NCBI RefSeq assembly: GCF_009728935.1
Contig: NZ_CP034235.1
Coordinates: 7,279,501-7,343,500 of the forward strand
DNA: 64,000 bases
Direction: 5' to 3'
From: Paenibacillus psychroresistens
GTDB lineage: Bacteria; Bacillota; Bacilli; Paenibacillales; NBRC-103111
Shown here: in pieces, positions 16,343 to 24,832 of the stretch
How the letters are laid out: each line of letters opens with the position of its first letter
Numbering within the stretch: the stretch's first letter is position 1
Program-made: the position numbers and the translations under genes
The notes under the pieces: generated by a model
Seen by the model: only the letters and a program-made list of their open reading frames with translations
What the model was told of the DNA's origin: nothing
Database searches by the model: none

Positions 16343-19300
16343 TTATATACCTCCAGCTATTGAAGATTTAAATTCGCATCGTCCTGAACCAACTTGAATG
16401 ACAGCTTGATTTAATACTGCAATTCCATCTAAATAGACAGTCGAATCTGCTAGCACTGGCATCACAATCTCCGCCGTTGTATTAACCGGCACTTCCACAT
16501 TTAACGTAAAAACTCCGTCTTTTATATCCCAAGAGCTTTCAATCCAACCGTAGAGTGTCTTATAGCGGCAGCTCACTTGCGTAAACCCACCACCTAGACA
16601 TGGTCTAATAATAAATTTCTGAAAGCCATATGCACCTTCTGCGAGATCAATCCCTGCCAAATAACGATATATCCATTCTCCAACTGATCCAAGCGCATAG
16701 TGATTTAATGAATTCATCTCTGGATCCTGAAATCCTTTATCTACCGTCCACCCATCCCATCTTTCCCAAATAGTCGTAGCCCCATTGAGCACTGGAAACA
16801 ACCATGAAGGAAAAGCCTCTTGCAGCAACAACCGGAATGCCGCATCCTGCTCTCCATGCTCAGTCAATACCGACAAAGCATAGCTCACCCCCATAAAACC
16901 TGTAGTCAAATGCCAATCATTATGTTTAATATCCTCCACTAGATATGCCGTCGCGATAGGCTCTAATTCACTTGGCAGCAGTCCAATTTTTAAGGCGATC
17001 ACATAAGCAGTCTGGGTGTTGCAGGCAATGCGACCATTTTCATCAATAAAATGCTTTTGGAACGTCGCTCTCAGCTTTGTAAACAGGTCCTTATATTGTG
17101 CAGCATCTGTGTTTTCACCAATAATTTCAGCCATTTCAGCCAGCAGCTTCACACTATAAGCGAAAAAAGCCGCATTGATCAACGATTTAGGTGTTTCAGC
17201 GCCAAAAGATAAATGATCCGCATAGCTCTCTGATCTTCTTAGCAGATCCTCATCACAATCCGCTAGTAGAAAGTCTATGTATCTTTTCATGGAAAGGTAT
17301 TGGGTTTCGATAACGCGTTTGTCTCCATAAACTTTATACATCGTCCAGGGAATGATAATACCCCCATCAGCGAAAAAAACATTGCCCACACCAAAGTAGT
17401 CCAGCAAAGGAGCAATATCCGTATATGCCCCGTTCTCTTGCTGCGCTTCCCTAATATCGGTTAGCCATTTATCATAAAAGCTCGCACAATTCATGTTGTA
17501 AGTTGCTGTTCTCGCAAAAGCATGCGCATCGCCGATCCAACCAAGGCGTTCATCCCTTTGCGGACAGTCGAGGGGAATACCGAAGAAATTGCCCCGTTGG
17601 CTCCAGCGGATATTGTCCAATAAACGATTAATTAGCGGATGCGAGGTTTGCAGCTCTCCAGCTTCCTCAAGATCGGAATGAACCACTATTCCAATCACCT
17701 TCTCTAGGGTCAGCTCTCCCGGATATCCTGCAATTTCTACATATTGAAAACCATGGTAGGTAAACCGCGGCTCATATTCTTCTGACTGGTTACCCTTAAG
17801 AATATAGATATCCTCTTGCCTAGCAGATCGCAAATTCACTCTATATAAGCTGCCGTCCTTATCTAGCCGCTCCCCGTAGCGGATTCTTACCTCGGTCCCG
17901 CTTGGTCCTTCCACTTTGAGGCGCAGCCAGCCTACCATATTTTGTCCCATATCGATAATCCAGTTGGAATCACTTATCTTAAAGATAGCTTGTGGGGATA
18001 ACTGGCGGTTGGCCCGAATTGCTGGTCCCTCTTGGGCTTTCATAGCTCCCCCTGGAAGTTTATCCAGAACGATCGCATTCTGCCAATTGAGAGATAGGAG
18101 CTCTCTTCTAGCATCATAGGTCTCTCCCATATAGAAATCTGCCGAAACAACCGCGCTTTCCGCTGAGCTCCAAGCTTCATCCGTATAAAAAATTTCACTT
18201 GTATGATCCTCATATTCAACATGTATTTGAGCACGGCAAGCAACCTTGGTTCCATAATGATAAGGGCCCATAATGCTCAAATTTCCTGCATACCAGCCAG
18301 AACCGACGGTTACTTCAATATGATTATCATCTTCTAGTAAATAAGGTGCAATATCATAGGTTTGATAGGCAATTCGTTTACGATAATCGGTCCAGCCTGG
18401 TGCAAACAGATCGCTGCCAATTTTCACTCCATTTAACGTACTCCAATAGACACCTAAAGCCGATATGTATAATCTCGCTTTTGTGACGGTTTTTCTAATA
18501 CAGAAGCTTTTGCCAAAGATCGGGTTTGGTCCATATGCCTTATTAACTGGATATTGTATTTGGTTGTACATACTCCATGAATCGTGCCCAAACCTGCCAA
18601 TGGGCACAGCCAGCCGCCAATGACTATCAACCATCAAGGGAGATAGCCATGTGGAATCTGGTTGATTATTTACTTTCCACCCTTGCTCAGTTGTTAACAC
18701 CTGCGTTTGTAAATCGGTATAAGTAATTGAAATCGCAGCAATGAAGCCTTTATGCTCCCCGTCCGCTCTGCATACAATTACATTAAGGCCCGATTGCAGT
18801 AAATGGGCAATATCCAGTGTGATAGACAGCGAGTATGGAGTGTATAGCCCTTCATTATGCTCATTAATATGGATATAGAGCGAATCCATAGCAAAAAACT
18901 GCAGCTTGGCAGCCAACAGTGGTTTATTCTCCATTTCAAAAGTTAAACGAAAATAACGATTTTGCTGCTCTTTGCTTTCTGTCTGTTCCGTAAACGAATC
19001 CCATATTACAGGTATGTCGCGAATTATATCAGGCTCAGGTTGTGGATCATCCAGAAATGGAGCTGTGATCCATTGCGCTTGCCACGCATTTTCTTCCATT
19101 AGTCCCATTTCCCAATAGCTAGCTTCGCTCCATGCACTTTCCCGCCCTTTCTGGTCCCAAGCTTTTACCTTCCAGTAATAACGAGCCGTGGAGACAAGCC
19201 TTTCACCTTGATAGATAATATGCTGCGATTGATTATACACCATTTTTCCCGTATCCCATGAATCCCCTATGTGCTGGTTCAACCGCTCGAGGCTTTGTGA

Positions 19301-19435
19301 AACAATAACATGATAAGCTGTCTGGCTGCTATTACGTTCATCAGCTTGTAATTGCCAGCTTACTCCCGGCTGTTCAATATCGATTCCAAGTGGATTTACT
19401 TTGTATTCTACGGTTAGATCGCTAATAAATAACAT
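16343..19435 (-). CDS. GH78 alpha-L-rhamnosidase, long form
   Basis: This is a 1030-residue intracellular enzyme expected to release terminal alpha-L-rhamnose. In order it has an FN3-like N-terminal domain (GVSWQLQADERNSSQTAYHV), Bac_rhamnosid_N and jelly-roll domains to about residue 600, an (alpha/alpha)6 catalytic barrel with DCPQRDERLGWIGDA (about 622-636, the Asp/Glu pair) and GATTIWERWDGW (about 890, the catalytic Glu), and a C-terminal beta domain. No signal peptide is present, so it acts on imported rhamno-oligosaccharides. It is the first gene of a two-gene operon. The promoter lies in the 240-base gap shared with the divergent AraC gene, where TACTTATAAGTA (19462-19473) is a perfect dyad. 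Confidence 0.9.
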   Translation of the reverse strand: MLFISDLTVEYKVNPLGIDIEQPGVSWQLQADERNSSQTAYHVIVSQSLERLNQHIGDSWDTGKMVYNQSQHIIYQGERLVSTARYYWKVKAWDQKGRESAWSEASYWEMGLMEENAWQAQWITAPFLDDPQPEPDIIRDIPVIWDSFTEQTESKEQQNRYFRLTFEMENKPLLAAKLQFFAMDSLYIHINEHNEGLYTPYSLSITLDIAHLLQSGLNVIVCRADGEHKGFIAAISITYTDLQTQVLTTEQGWKVNNQPDSTWLSPLMVDSHWRLAVPIGRFGHDSWSMYNQIQYPVNKAYGPNPIFGKSFCIRKTVTKARLYISALGVYWSTLNGVKIGSDLFAPGWTDYRKRIAYQTYDIAPYLLEDDNHIEVTVGSGWYAGNLSIMGPYHYGTKVACRAQIHVEYEDHTSEIFYTDEAWSSAESAVVSADFYMGETYDARRELLSLNWQNAIVLDKLPGGAMKAQEGPAIRANRQLSPQAIFKISDSNWIIDMGQNMVGWLRLKVEGPSGTEVRIRYGERLDKDGSLYRVNLRSARQEDIYILKGNQSEEYEPRFTYHGFQYVEIAGYPGELTLEKVIGIVVHSDLEEAGELQTSHPLINRLLDNIRWSQRGNFFGIPLDCPQRDERLGWIGDAHAFARTATYNMNCASFYDKWLTDIREAQQENGAYTDIAPLLDYFGVGNVFFADGGIIIPWTMYKVYGDKRVIETQYLSMKRYIDFLLADCDEDLLRRSESYADHLSFGAETPKSLINAAFFAYSVKLLAEMAEIIGENTDAAQYKDLFTKLRATFQKHFIDENGRIACNTQTAYVIALKIGLLPSELEPIATAYLVEDIKHNDWHLTTGFMGVSYALSVLTEHGEQDAAFRLLLQEAFPSWLFPVLNGATTIWERWDGWTVDKGFQDPEMNSLNHYALGSVGEWIYRYLAGIDLAEGAYGFQKFIIRPCLGGGFTQVSCRYKTLYGWIESSWDIKDGVFTLNVEVPVNTTAEIVMPVLADSTVYLDGIAVLNQAVIQVGSGRCEFKSSIAGGI

Positions 19436-19604
19436 TCTCGCAACACATCCCTCGCCAAGTCTACTTATAAGTATAGATGGCAGATAAGCAATTGTATTTA
19501 GCCGAAATCTGCTATTTTCTCAGCTTAATTCTCTTAACCAGCGCGTGATTGCAAATAGGATTTAGCTAAAAGTGAACTACAGCGTCGATAAAGAAATTCT
19601 CGCT

Positions 19605-19632
19605 TTTACAAACCGGAATCAAACCGTATACT
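19605..19632 (+). promoter_or_regulatory. Promoter of the second AraC gene
   Basis: TTTACA (19605-19610) and TATACT (19627-19632) with a 16-base spacer lie 44 bases before the AraC start at 19676. Confidence 0.55.
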
Positions 19633-19675
19633 TAGGCAATAGTACAAACGAAATTACGAGAAAGGAATGAACCGG

Positions 19676-20521
19676 ATGTTTATTCGTGAATACAATCACT
19701 ACATCTCCGACCGACCTGATAAAACCTCAGGAGGGGTTCATCCTTATCACGAAATTCTTTATATATCCTCTGGCGAATTCATCATACATTGGATTGGAAA
19801 TACATATAAAGCCCAGGGTCCTGCGCTCTTTATATTCTCACCTTCATCTCCCCATCATATCGAACAAGTTTCACAGCATCTGCATTCCTGGTTCATCGAG
19901 CTTCGCTTGCAAGAAATGGATTATATCCCGAGCATTGAATTGCTCCATCTCTGGAACACTGCGCAAAGCAGTATTCATTGGGATCATAATGAGCTTAGTG
20001 ATATTTACTTGACCCTAAAAGCCATGGACGTATCAATACTAAACAACCTTCCAGAACCAACTAAAGCTACCTTTTTTCTTAGCCTAACCTGTGATATCCA
20101 AAAATTATTTCTATTGATCAACCACTTTGTAACCAAAAGCCATCCCAAGATTAGCAGTAAAACCCTTTCACCTTTTCTATTTGATAAATGGTCCTCCCAG
20201 AGCTACATTTACGACCTGATCCGCCACATAGAAGATAACTATCAGCAAGATATTACATTGGACGAGCTTTCCAAACGCTCTGGATATACGCCTTCCTACA
20301 TTATTCGGTTATTCAAGGAAATGACCGATCTGACGCCTCTGCAGTATATGTATGAGTTACGCTTGAACGCAGCAACTGCTTATCTGCTATCCACCTCAAT
20401 GAGTATTCAGGAAATTGCTGAATCCACCGGATTTCCGACTATTCATTATTTTAGCCGTATGTTTAAGAAGAAGTTTGGGCAAAGCCCGAAAGCTTGGAAG
20501 AATGCGCAGCTGCATGGATGA
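19676..20521 (+). CDS. AraC family regulator, divergent from the rhamnosidase operon
   Basis: This is a 281-residue regulator. A cupin-type sensor (VHPYHEILYISSGEFIIHWIG) is followed by two HTH motifs (ITLDELSKRSGYTPSYIIRLFKEM and MSIQEIAESTGFPTIHYFSRMFKKKF, about residues 190-278). AAAGGA lies nine bases before the ATG at 19676; the ATG at 19667 is too close to it. Its divergent position makes it the most likely direct controller of the two GH78 genes, probably in response to rhamnose or a rhamnoside. Confidence 0.87.
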   Translation: MFIREYNHYISDRPDKTSGGVHPYHEILYISSGEFIIHWIGNTYKAQGPALFIFSPSSPHHIEQVSQHLHSWFIELRLQEMDYIPSIELLHLWNTAQSSIHWDHNELSDIYLTLKAMDVSILNNLPEPTKATFFLSLTCDIQKLFLLINHFVTKSHPKISSKTLSPFLFDKWSSQSYIYDLIRHIEDNYQQDITLDELSKRSGYTPSYIIRLFKEMTDLTPLQYMYELRLNAATAYLLSTSMSIQEIAESTGFPTIHYFSRMFKKKFGQSPKAWKNAQLHG

Positions 20522-20545
20522 TCGGGGATACGACTGTTACTAAAA

Positions 20546-20592
20546 TGGAGGATTTAAACAAAATGACTGATCAAAATACCACATGGGCTTAG
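20546..20592 (+). pseudogene. Gene stump: ribosome site with nine codons
   Basis: A strong site (TGGAGGA, 20546-20552) is followed by ATG at 20563 and MTDQNTTWA before a TAG at 20590. It looks like the first codons of a gene whose body was deleted. A real nine-residue leader peptide cannot be excluded, but nothing follows it. Confidence 0.4.
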
Positions 20593-20681
20593 TCGTCAGG
20601 CTGATAAAACTTATTTAACCATGCTCGTGCTCAGATGCTTTATAGTTTAGCTCAATAAATAAAGGCGCTGAAAGCACATTA

Positions 20682-21821
20682 TCACCATATTGAGGTATCT
20701 ACATAAATCGGAATTTTGTGCTCTACTCCATTCATAATATTTGAAGAAGGATGTATAGAAACGAATAGTTCATAAATCCCGCTTTTCAACGGAATAAAAC
20801 TTATATCAACTGTCGTCTGACTTTTATGATTCATTTTAGTTGATTTTTCAATATCTTTATTAGAAGAAATGGAACGTATTAACTCTGCACCTGCAGGTAT
20901 ATCATAATCTGGAAAGTCAATGATAAAACCCGGAAATGTAGTATCTTGATCCACATATTTCAGTTGTACTTCTCTTACCGTACCTTTACTTAAAATCTGA
21001 TCTGGTAATACTACATCGGCAGTTAATGAAACTATACTGCCTTCATCTATTGCGCTGCCCCATACTCTTATTGAAAGGCCTCGTTCACTGACGCCTGTGT
21101 TTTGATGAAAAAACCTTTGACTAGAAAGCATATTGGATTTACATTCCCATACTAGTCCGAAAGTGCCATACTCAAACTTAGTTGGCCCATCTTCATTAAA
21201 CAATGGACCGGCAGGATTATTATCTCGAAAATAGAGTACAGTATCTCGGGGACCTAATCTATCCTTTTGTCGATAGTTAAATCCTGTGCACGAATCGTCA
21301 GTCAACCAACCAAAACATTTTGATAAAGAATGTAATTTATCTTCTGCAAAAAGTGATTCTTCTTGCCATATCAGTGATAAATCACTTTTATTAGCTTCTT
21401 TTAAAAGTGGTGCCCATCTTGATAATTGTCCATTCCGTTTACGATTCTGTTGTAGGAACTCGTTATAAAGTTCCACATCGTTTACGTACAAATCCAAGCT
21501 CTTACCTTGTTCAAAAAGCCTCATACATAACAAATCACTATCGTATACTAAATTACTAACTGCATAGGTTCCCAAAGCTTGTGAAATTGCTGAAGCTAAA
21601 TCTTCCAACGATTGATAATCATCCGAATCACTTAGTTCATCGTAAACTGTAATCCAATCACTATTTACATCCCCTGAAATGATGATAGCTCTATCAGAAC
21701 TTTCCTCCACTTTATCATAATCAAAATTTTTCATAATCGTCGCAATAATCTCTTCTTTTAAATCTAACAATGAATTCGGCCCAACAGATTTAATTTGAAT
21801 ATTTGTAAAAAAGGATCCCAT
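20682..21821 (-). CDS. Conserved-looking protein of unknown function
   Basis: The product is a soluble 379-residue protein with no signal peptide, membrane segment or motif I recognise. The N-terminal 130 residues are acidic, with an alternating alpha/beta pattern. The middle has WAPLLKEANKSDLSLIWQEE and GFNYRQKDRLGPRDTVLYF. The C-terminal 120 residues look like a beta-sandwich (VREVQLKYVDQDTTFPGFII … GIYELFVSIHPSS). AAGGAAG precedes the ATG at 21821. It lies directly downstream of a methyltransferase remnant and the ankyrin gene, all on the minus strand. No function is proposed. Confidence 0.65.
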   Translation of the reverse strand: MGSFFTNIQIKSVGPNSLLDLKEEIIATIMKNFDYDKVEESSDRAIIISGDVNSDWITVYDELSDSDDYQSLEDLASAISQALGTYAVSNLVYDSDLLCMRLFEQGKSLDLYVNDVELYNEFLQQNRKRNGQLSRWAPLLKEANKSDLSLIWQEESLFAEDKLHSLSKCFGWLTDDSCTGFNYRQKDRLGPRDTVLYFRDNNPAGPLFNEDGPTKFEYGTFGLVWECKSNMLSSQRFFHQNTGVSERGLSIRVWGSAIDEGSIVSLTADVVLPDQILSKGTVREVQLKYVDQDTTFPGFIIDFPDYDIPAGAELIRSISSNKDIEKSTKMNHKSQTTVDISFIPLKSGIYELFVSIHPSSNIMNGVEHKIPIYVDTSIW

Positions 21822-21833
21822 TCATTCACTTCC

Positions 21834-22022
21834 TTAATTTGTTCGAATCCCCTTTTCACTCTGGTTCTCAGCAATAAATACACGGAGTGTCTCCCAATCA
21901 TGCTGATGTTGTCCAAACTCAGGGATAATCGGGGTGTGTTTAAGCACGAAAACTAAGTCCTCCGGTGATTGGTAATACTCTATTGTCTCATATTCGATCG
22001 ATTCTATATACCATGATATCCC
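21834..22022 (-). pseudogene. C-terminal remnant of a class I SAM-dependent methyltransferase
   Basis: The minus strand reads WYIESIEYETIEYYQSPEDL, then VFVLKHTPIIPEFGQH, to a TAA at 21834. This resembles the tail of SAM-dependent methyltransferases. No in-frame start codon exists: the ribosome site GGAGGGG is followed by an ATG in the wrong frame that stops after eight codons. About 200 N-terminal residues are missing. The stop overlaps the upstream region of the next gene, so the two may once have been one operon. Confidence 0.6.
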
Positions 22023-22060
22023 CTCCTTTTACAAACTCAGTCTGGATTCTCGCTTATTTT

Positions 22061-22915
22061 TTATTTTAATAGATCAGCAATTTCTTGATGTTCTTTTTTC
22101 ATAGCCAACTCGTAAGGTGTTTCTCCATTATCATTTTTAGCCGTTTTCTCAGCCCCTGCTTTTAGCAAAACATCTATGATGGAACCACGACCGAAGTATC
22201 CAGCAACATGCAGAGGACTGAAACCTAATCGCCATTCTCCCTCACACTTAACGTTTACATCTGCTCCATGTTCAATAAGTAGGTTTACAATATGTTCATA
22301 GTTCCCAGCTATTGCAGCGTGAATGGCCATATTATTTAGATTACCATCTACACTTCTGGCATTTACATCCGCACCTTGATCCAATAAAAGCTTCACTGTT
22401 TCTTCATTGCCAAAATGAGCAGCTAAGCCTAATGGGGTAAAACCATCCGCACTATAGCTGCCTTTAAGCTTAGGTGATTTTTTCAATAATTGCTTTACTC
22501 GTTGTGTATTGCCAACCGACGATGCTTCAAAAATGTTTAATTCAGCCCCGTTGTTAATAAGTGTTTCTTTTATCTCATTGGATCGGTAATAAGCTGCCAT
22601 TAATACAGCCGTTTCCCCACTACTATTACTCGCATTAACAAGACTTGCATCTTGGCTTATTAATTCCGTAACCTTTGCAAGATTATTGATTTTCACAGCC
22701 TCAATCATTTCATTCCGTAATTGATGCACGTTATCAGCAAGAGACTGGGCTTTTCTGAGCAGCTCCTCTGATGATTGAATACCAATGTTAATAAAATGCG
22801 TGACTGCTCTTGAACGATTGGATTCAAGTCCAGATTCAACAAGTACATCTACTGCCTTCAACGAACCTTCATCCAACCTAATGGATATAACGATACTTTG
22901 CTTTTTATTTGGCAT
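22061..22915 (-). CDS. Ribbon-helix-helix / ankyrin-repeat fusion protein
   Basis: Residues about 5-50 (SIVISIRLDEGSLKAVDVLV, then SNRSRAVTHFINIG) fit a CopG-like ribbon-helix-helix DNA-binding segment. Residues about 65-95 form a coiled linker. Residues 97-284 contain about five ankyrin repeats with TPLGLAAHFGNEETVKLLL, MAIHAAIAGNYEHIVNLL and SPLHVAGYFGRGSIIDVLL. The protein is soluble. GGGAG precedes the ATG at 22915. A perfect palindrome (22936-22953) sits 20 bases upstream, which suggests autoregulation through the RHH part, with the ankyrins as a protein-interaction module. The ankyrin call is firm; DNA binding is inferred. Confidence 0.82.
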   Translation of the reverse strand: MPNKKQSIVISIRLDEGSLKAVDVLVESGLESNRSRAVTHFINIGIQSSEELLRKAQSLADNVHQLRNEMIEAVKINNLAKVTELISQDASLVNASNSSGETAVLMAAYYRSNEIKETLINNGAELNIFEASSVGNTQRVKQLLKKSPKLKGSYSADGFTPLGLAAHFGNEETVKLLLDQGADVNARSVDGNLNNMAIHAAIAGNYEHIVNLLIEHGADVNVKCEGEWRLGFSPLHVAGYFGRGSIIDVLLKAGAEKTAKNDNGETPYELAMKKEHQEIADLLK

Positions 22916-22935
22916 AGTTTATCTCCCATGTATTT

Positions 22936-22953
22936 ATGTAATTTTAATTACAT
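22936..22953. promoter_or_regulatory. Palindromic operator candidate upstream of the RHH-ankyrin gene
   Basis: ATGTAATTTTAATTACAT has two perfect 8-base arms around TT and lies 21 bases before the RHH-ankyrin start. RHH proteins bind short symmetric sites of this kind. The assignment is positional. Confidence 0.5.
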
Positions 22954-23026
22954 TATTACCATAACACACCATGTATATATTTTCCATAAAATTTTATTTA
23001 CCTATTGTTAGTAAAGGCTATTGTAA

Positions 23027-23055
23027 TTGACAACTTATTAGTAATCAGCTATATT
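23027..23055 (+). promoter_or_regulatory. Consensus promoter of the NAD(P)-binding protein gene
   Basis: TTGACA (23027-23032), a 17-base spacer and TATATT (23050-23055). Predicted transcription starts near 23062, at the edge of the adjoining operator. Confidence 0.75.
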
Positions 23056-23063
23056 CAATTCAA

Positions 23064-23085
23064 TGAGTGAGCGCGCACTCACTTA
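23064..23085. promoter_or_regulatory. TetR-type operator
   Basis: AGTGAGCGC (23066-23074) and GCACTCACT (23075-23083) form an 18-base dyad with one mismatch per arm. GAGTGAGCG/CACTCACT is the common operator form of many TetR regulators. It begins right after the -10 box, the classic place to block transcription. No TetR gene lies in the window. Confidence 0.65.
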
Positions 23086-23146
23086 GCCGAATGGTCATGA
23101 TTTTTATTAGGTACCAGCAGAAAATATAGTTAAAAGGAGACTTATT

Positions 23147-23845
23147 ATGAACATTGTCATTTTTGGAGCAAATGGTCCAACAGGAAGAATTTTGACAGAA
23201 CAAGCCGTTGCGGAGGGACATATGGTGACAGCAGTCACTCGCCATCCGGAGACTTTCCCTCATCAGAATGCCCGTTTGCAGGTGGTACGCGGAGATGTAT
23301 TCGACCTCTCATCGGTTGAACATGCAGTTTCGGGAAAAGATGCTGTCCTCTCTACCCTCGGTGTTCCTTTTAGCCGTGATGAAATTACTGTCTATTCACA
23401 AGGTGTTGCTCATATTGTGCAAGCAATGAATAAGTACAACGTTCGCCGCCTCGTTTGTGTGAGTTCAAGCGCTACCGAGCCTCATTATGATCCTCAGGGA
23501 GGCTTCATCTTCGAGAGAATTATCCAGCCGACCATCATTAAAACCATTGGGAAGACGTTATATACCGATATGCGGAGGATGGAAACATTGGTGAAGAACA
23601 GTAAACTGGACTGGACAATTGTCCGGCCCTCTGGTCTTTTTGAGACTCCAGCAGTAACACCTTATAAGATGGCTGAGACTTACATTCGCGGGAGATTTAC
23701 ATCGAGGGCAGATCTGGCAAACTGTATGCTCAGCCAACTCACCAATGATCAGTATCTCCGCAAGGTAGTTGCGGTTGGAACATTCGCGGTTAAGCCCAAT
23801 ATGCTCAAGCTTATCATGAGAGAAGCATTTCAGAAAAAGCATTAG
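23147..23845 (+). CDS. NAD(P)-binding SDR/NmrA-like protein
   Basis: This is a 232-residue atypical short-chain dehydrogenase. The Rossmann motif is FGANGPTGRILTEQAV (residues 5-20). RLVCVSSSAT and DWTIVRPSGLF mark the later strands of the YwnB/BVR-B-like NAD(P)H-binding group. The classic YxxxK pair is not obvious, so it may be a redox sensor or reductase. AAAAGGAG lies before the ATG at 23147. A consensus promoter plus TetR-type operator control it, which fits an inducible stress or detoxification gene. Confidence 0.8.
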   Translation: MNIVIFGANGPTGRILTEQAVAEGHMVTAVTRHPETFPHQNARLQVVRGDVFDLSSVEHAVSGKDAVLSTLGVPFSRDEITVYSQGVAHIVQAMNKYNVRRLVCVSSSATEPHYDPQGGFIFERIIQPTIIKTIGKTLYTDMRRMETLVKNSKLDWTIVRPSGLFETPAVTPYKMAETYIRGRFTSRADLANCMLSQLTNDQYLRKVVAVGTFAVKPNMLKLIMREAFQKKH

Positions 23846-23877
23846 TCAGATGATACTTAATTGCATACAATCAATGG

Positions 23878-23917
23878 AAAGACTGAAAACACCAGCAAGG
23901 TGCTCTCGGTCTTTTTA
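23878..23917 (+). terminator. Terminator of the NAD(P)-binding protein gene
   Basis: AAAGAC…GTCTTT with inner CACC…GGTG, followed by TTTTTATTTTTT. It is a member of the recurrent terminator family. Confidence 0.8.
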
Positions 23918-24000
23918 TTTTTTCAAGCATATCAGGAAATTATTTCATAACCGGTGCATTATACACTTGACAATATGTCTTATATTTATTACATTATGTA

Positions 24001-24024
24001 TATAATACTTTACACTTAGTAAAG
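24001..24024. promoter_or_regulatory. -10 box and dyad before the membrane protein/HTH pair
   Basis: TATAAT (24001-24006) is followed at once by CTTTAC-5 nt-GTAAAG (24008-24024), a perfect 6-base inverted repeat placed over the predicted start point. It is a candidate site for the small HTH protein encoded by the same operon. Confidence 0.5.
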
Positions 24025-24048
24025 ATAACCGTACAGGAGGAATACAAT

Positions 24049-24495
24049 ATGTCCTATCAAGAAAAAAAGAATGTCGTATCTTTAATTAGCACTACACTGG
24101 TTTTTGGATTCTATTGTTTGTATATTTTTCAAAAATACCAAGATGTGGGTACAGATTATGCAGACATCTTACACTTTTGGGGAGTTGCCATTCTAATCTT
24201 AATCCCGATATCCATAGTAGCAAAAATCATTATTTCGATTGTGTTCAATATTATCAATCGAATAACTACGAATGAAAAAGAACCAGCATTTGCAGATGAG
24301 CTAGATAAGCTAATTGAGTTGAAGGCCACAAGGAGTTCTCATGCTGTATTTACACTTGGCTTTGTTATAGCGATGGGCTCACTGGTCATGGATATGACAC
24401 CATCTGCGATGTTCATCATCATTCTATTCTCAGGGTTTATATCAGAAGTGGTTGGAGTTATTACACGGCTATACCATTATCGGAGAGGTGTCTAG
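24049..24495 (+). CDS. Small integral membrane protein paired with an HTH regulator
   Basis: This is a 148-residue protein with four predicted membrane segments (about 9-29, 41-68, 98-117 and 119-139) and a charged loop in between (NEKEPAFADELDKLIELKAT). The family is probably DUF2178-like. GGAGG precedes the ATG at 24049. Its stop is one base before the start of an XRE-type HTH gene. Such membrane/HTH pairs are common in Firmicutes, and the membrane protein may hold or sense for the regulator. Confidence 0.7.
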   Translation: MSYQEKKNVVSLISTTLVFGFYCLYIFQKYQDVGTDYADILHFWGVAILILIPISIVAKIIISIVFNIINRITTNEKEPAFADELDKLIELKATRSSHAVFTLGFVIAMGSLVMDMTPSAMFIIILFSGFISEVVGVITRLYHYRRGV

Positions 24496-24496
24496 T

Positions 24497-24718
24497 ATGG
24501 GCAAATGGCTTATTGGAAATAACGTTCGAAAATTACGATTTAACCTCGATGAGATGACCCAACAACAATTAGCTGACAAAGTGGGTGTAACACGACAAAC
24601 AATCGTAGCCATCGAAAAAGGAAACTACTCCCCTTCTCTCGAATTGGCTTTTCGGATTGCAATCGTCTTCAACTCACCTCTGGAGGAAGTATTCTTTGTA
24701 GAAGAGAAAGATTTATAA
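24497..24718 (+). CDS. Small Cro/C1-type HTH transcriptional regulator
   Basis: A 73-residue protein that is almost entirely one HTH: VRKLRFNLDEMTQQQLADKV then GVTRQTIVAIEKGNYSPSLE, ending EEVFFVEEKDL. This is the YozG/YgzD-like short XRE group. A longer frame exists from 24452, but GGAGAGG (24482-24488) fixes the ATG at 24497, one base after the membrane protein stop. It probably represses its own operon at the dyad 24008-24024. Confidence 0.82.
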   Translation: MGKWLIGNNVRKLRFNLDEMTQQQLADKVGVTRQTIVAIEKGNYSPSLELAFRIAIVFNSPLEEVFFVEEKDL

Positions 24719-24832
24719 CTACAAACCAGAAGTAATTGAAGTGATAACCGTAATTCAGAATTACCATCCATTAATAATGCAAGAGATTCTAGCGAAAATA
24801 TATTTGGTATCAACAATAACTCGTATATACAC

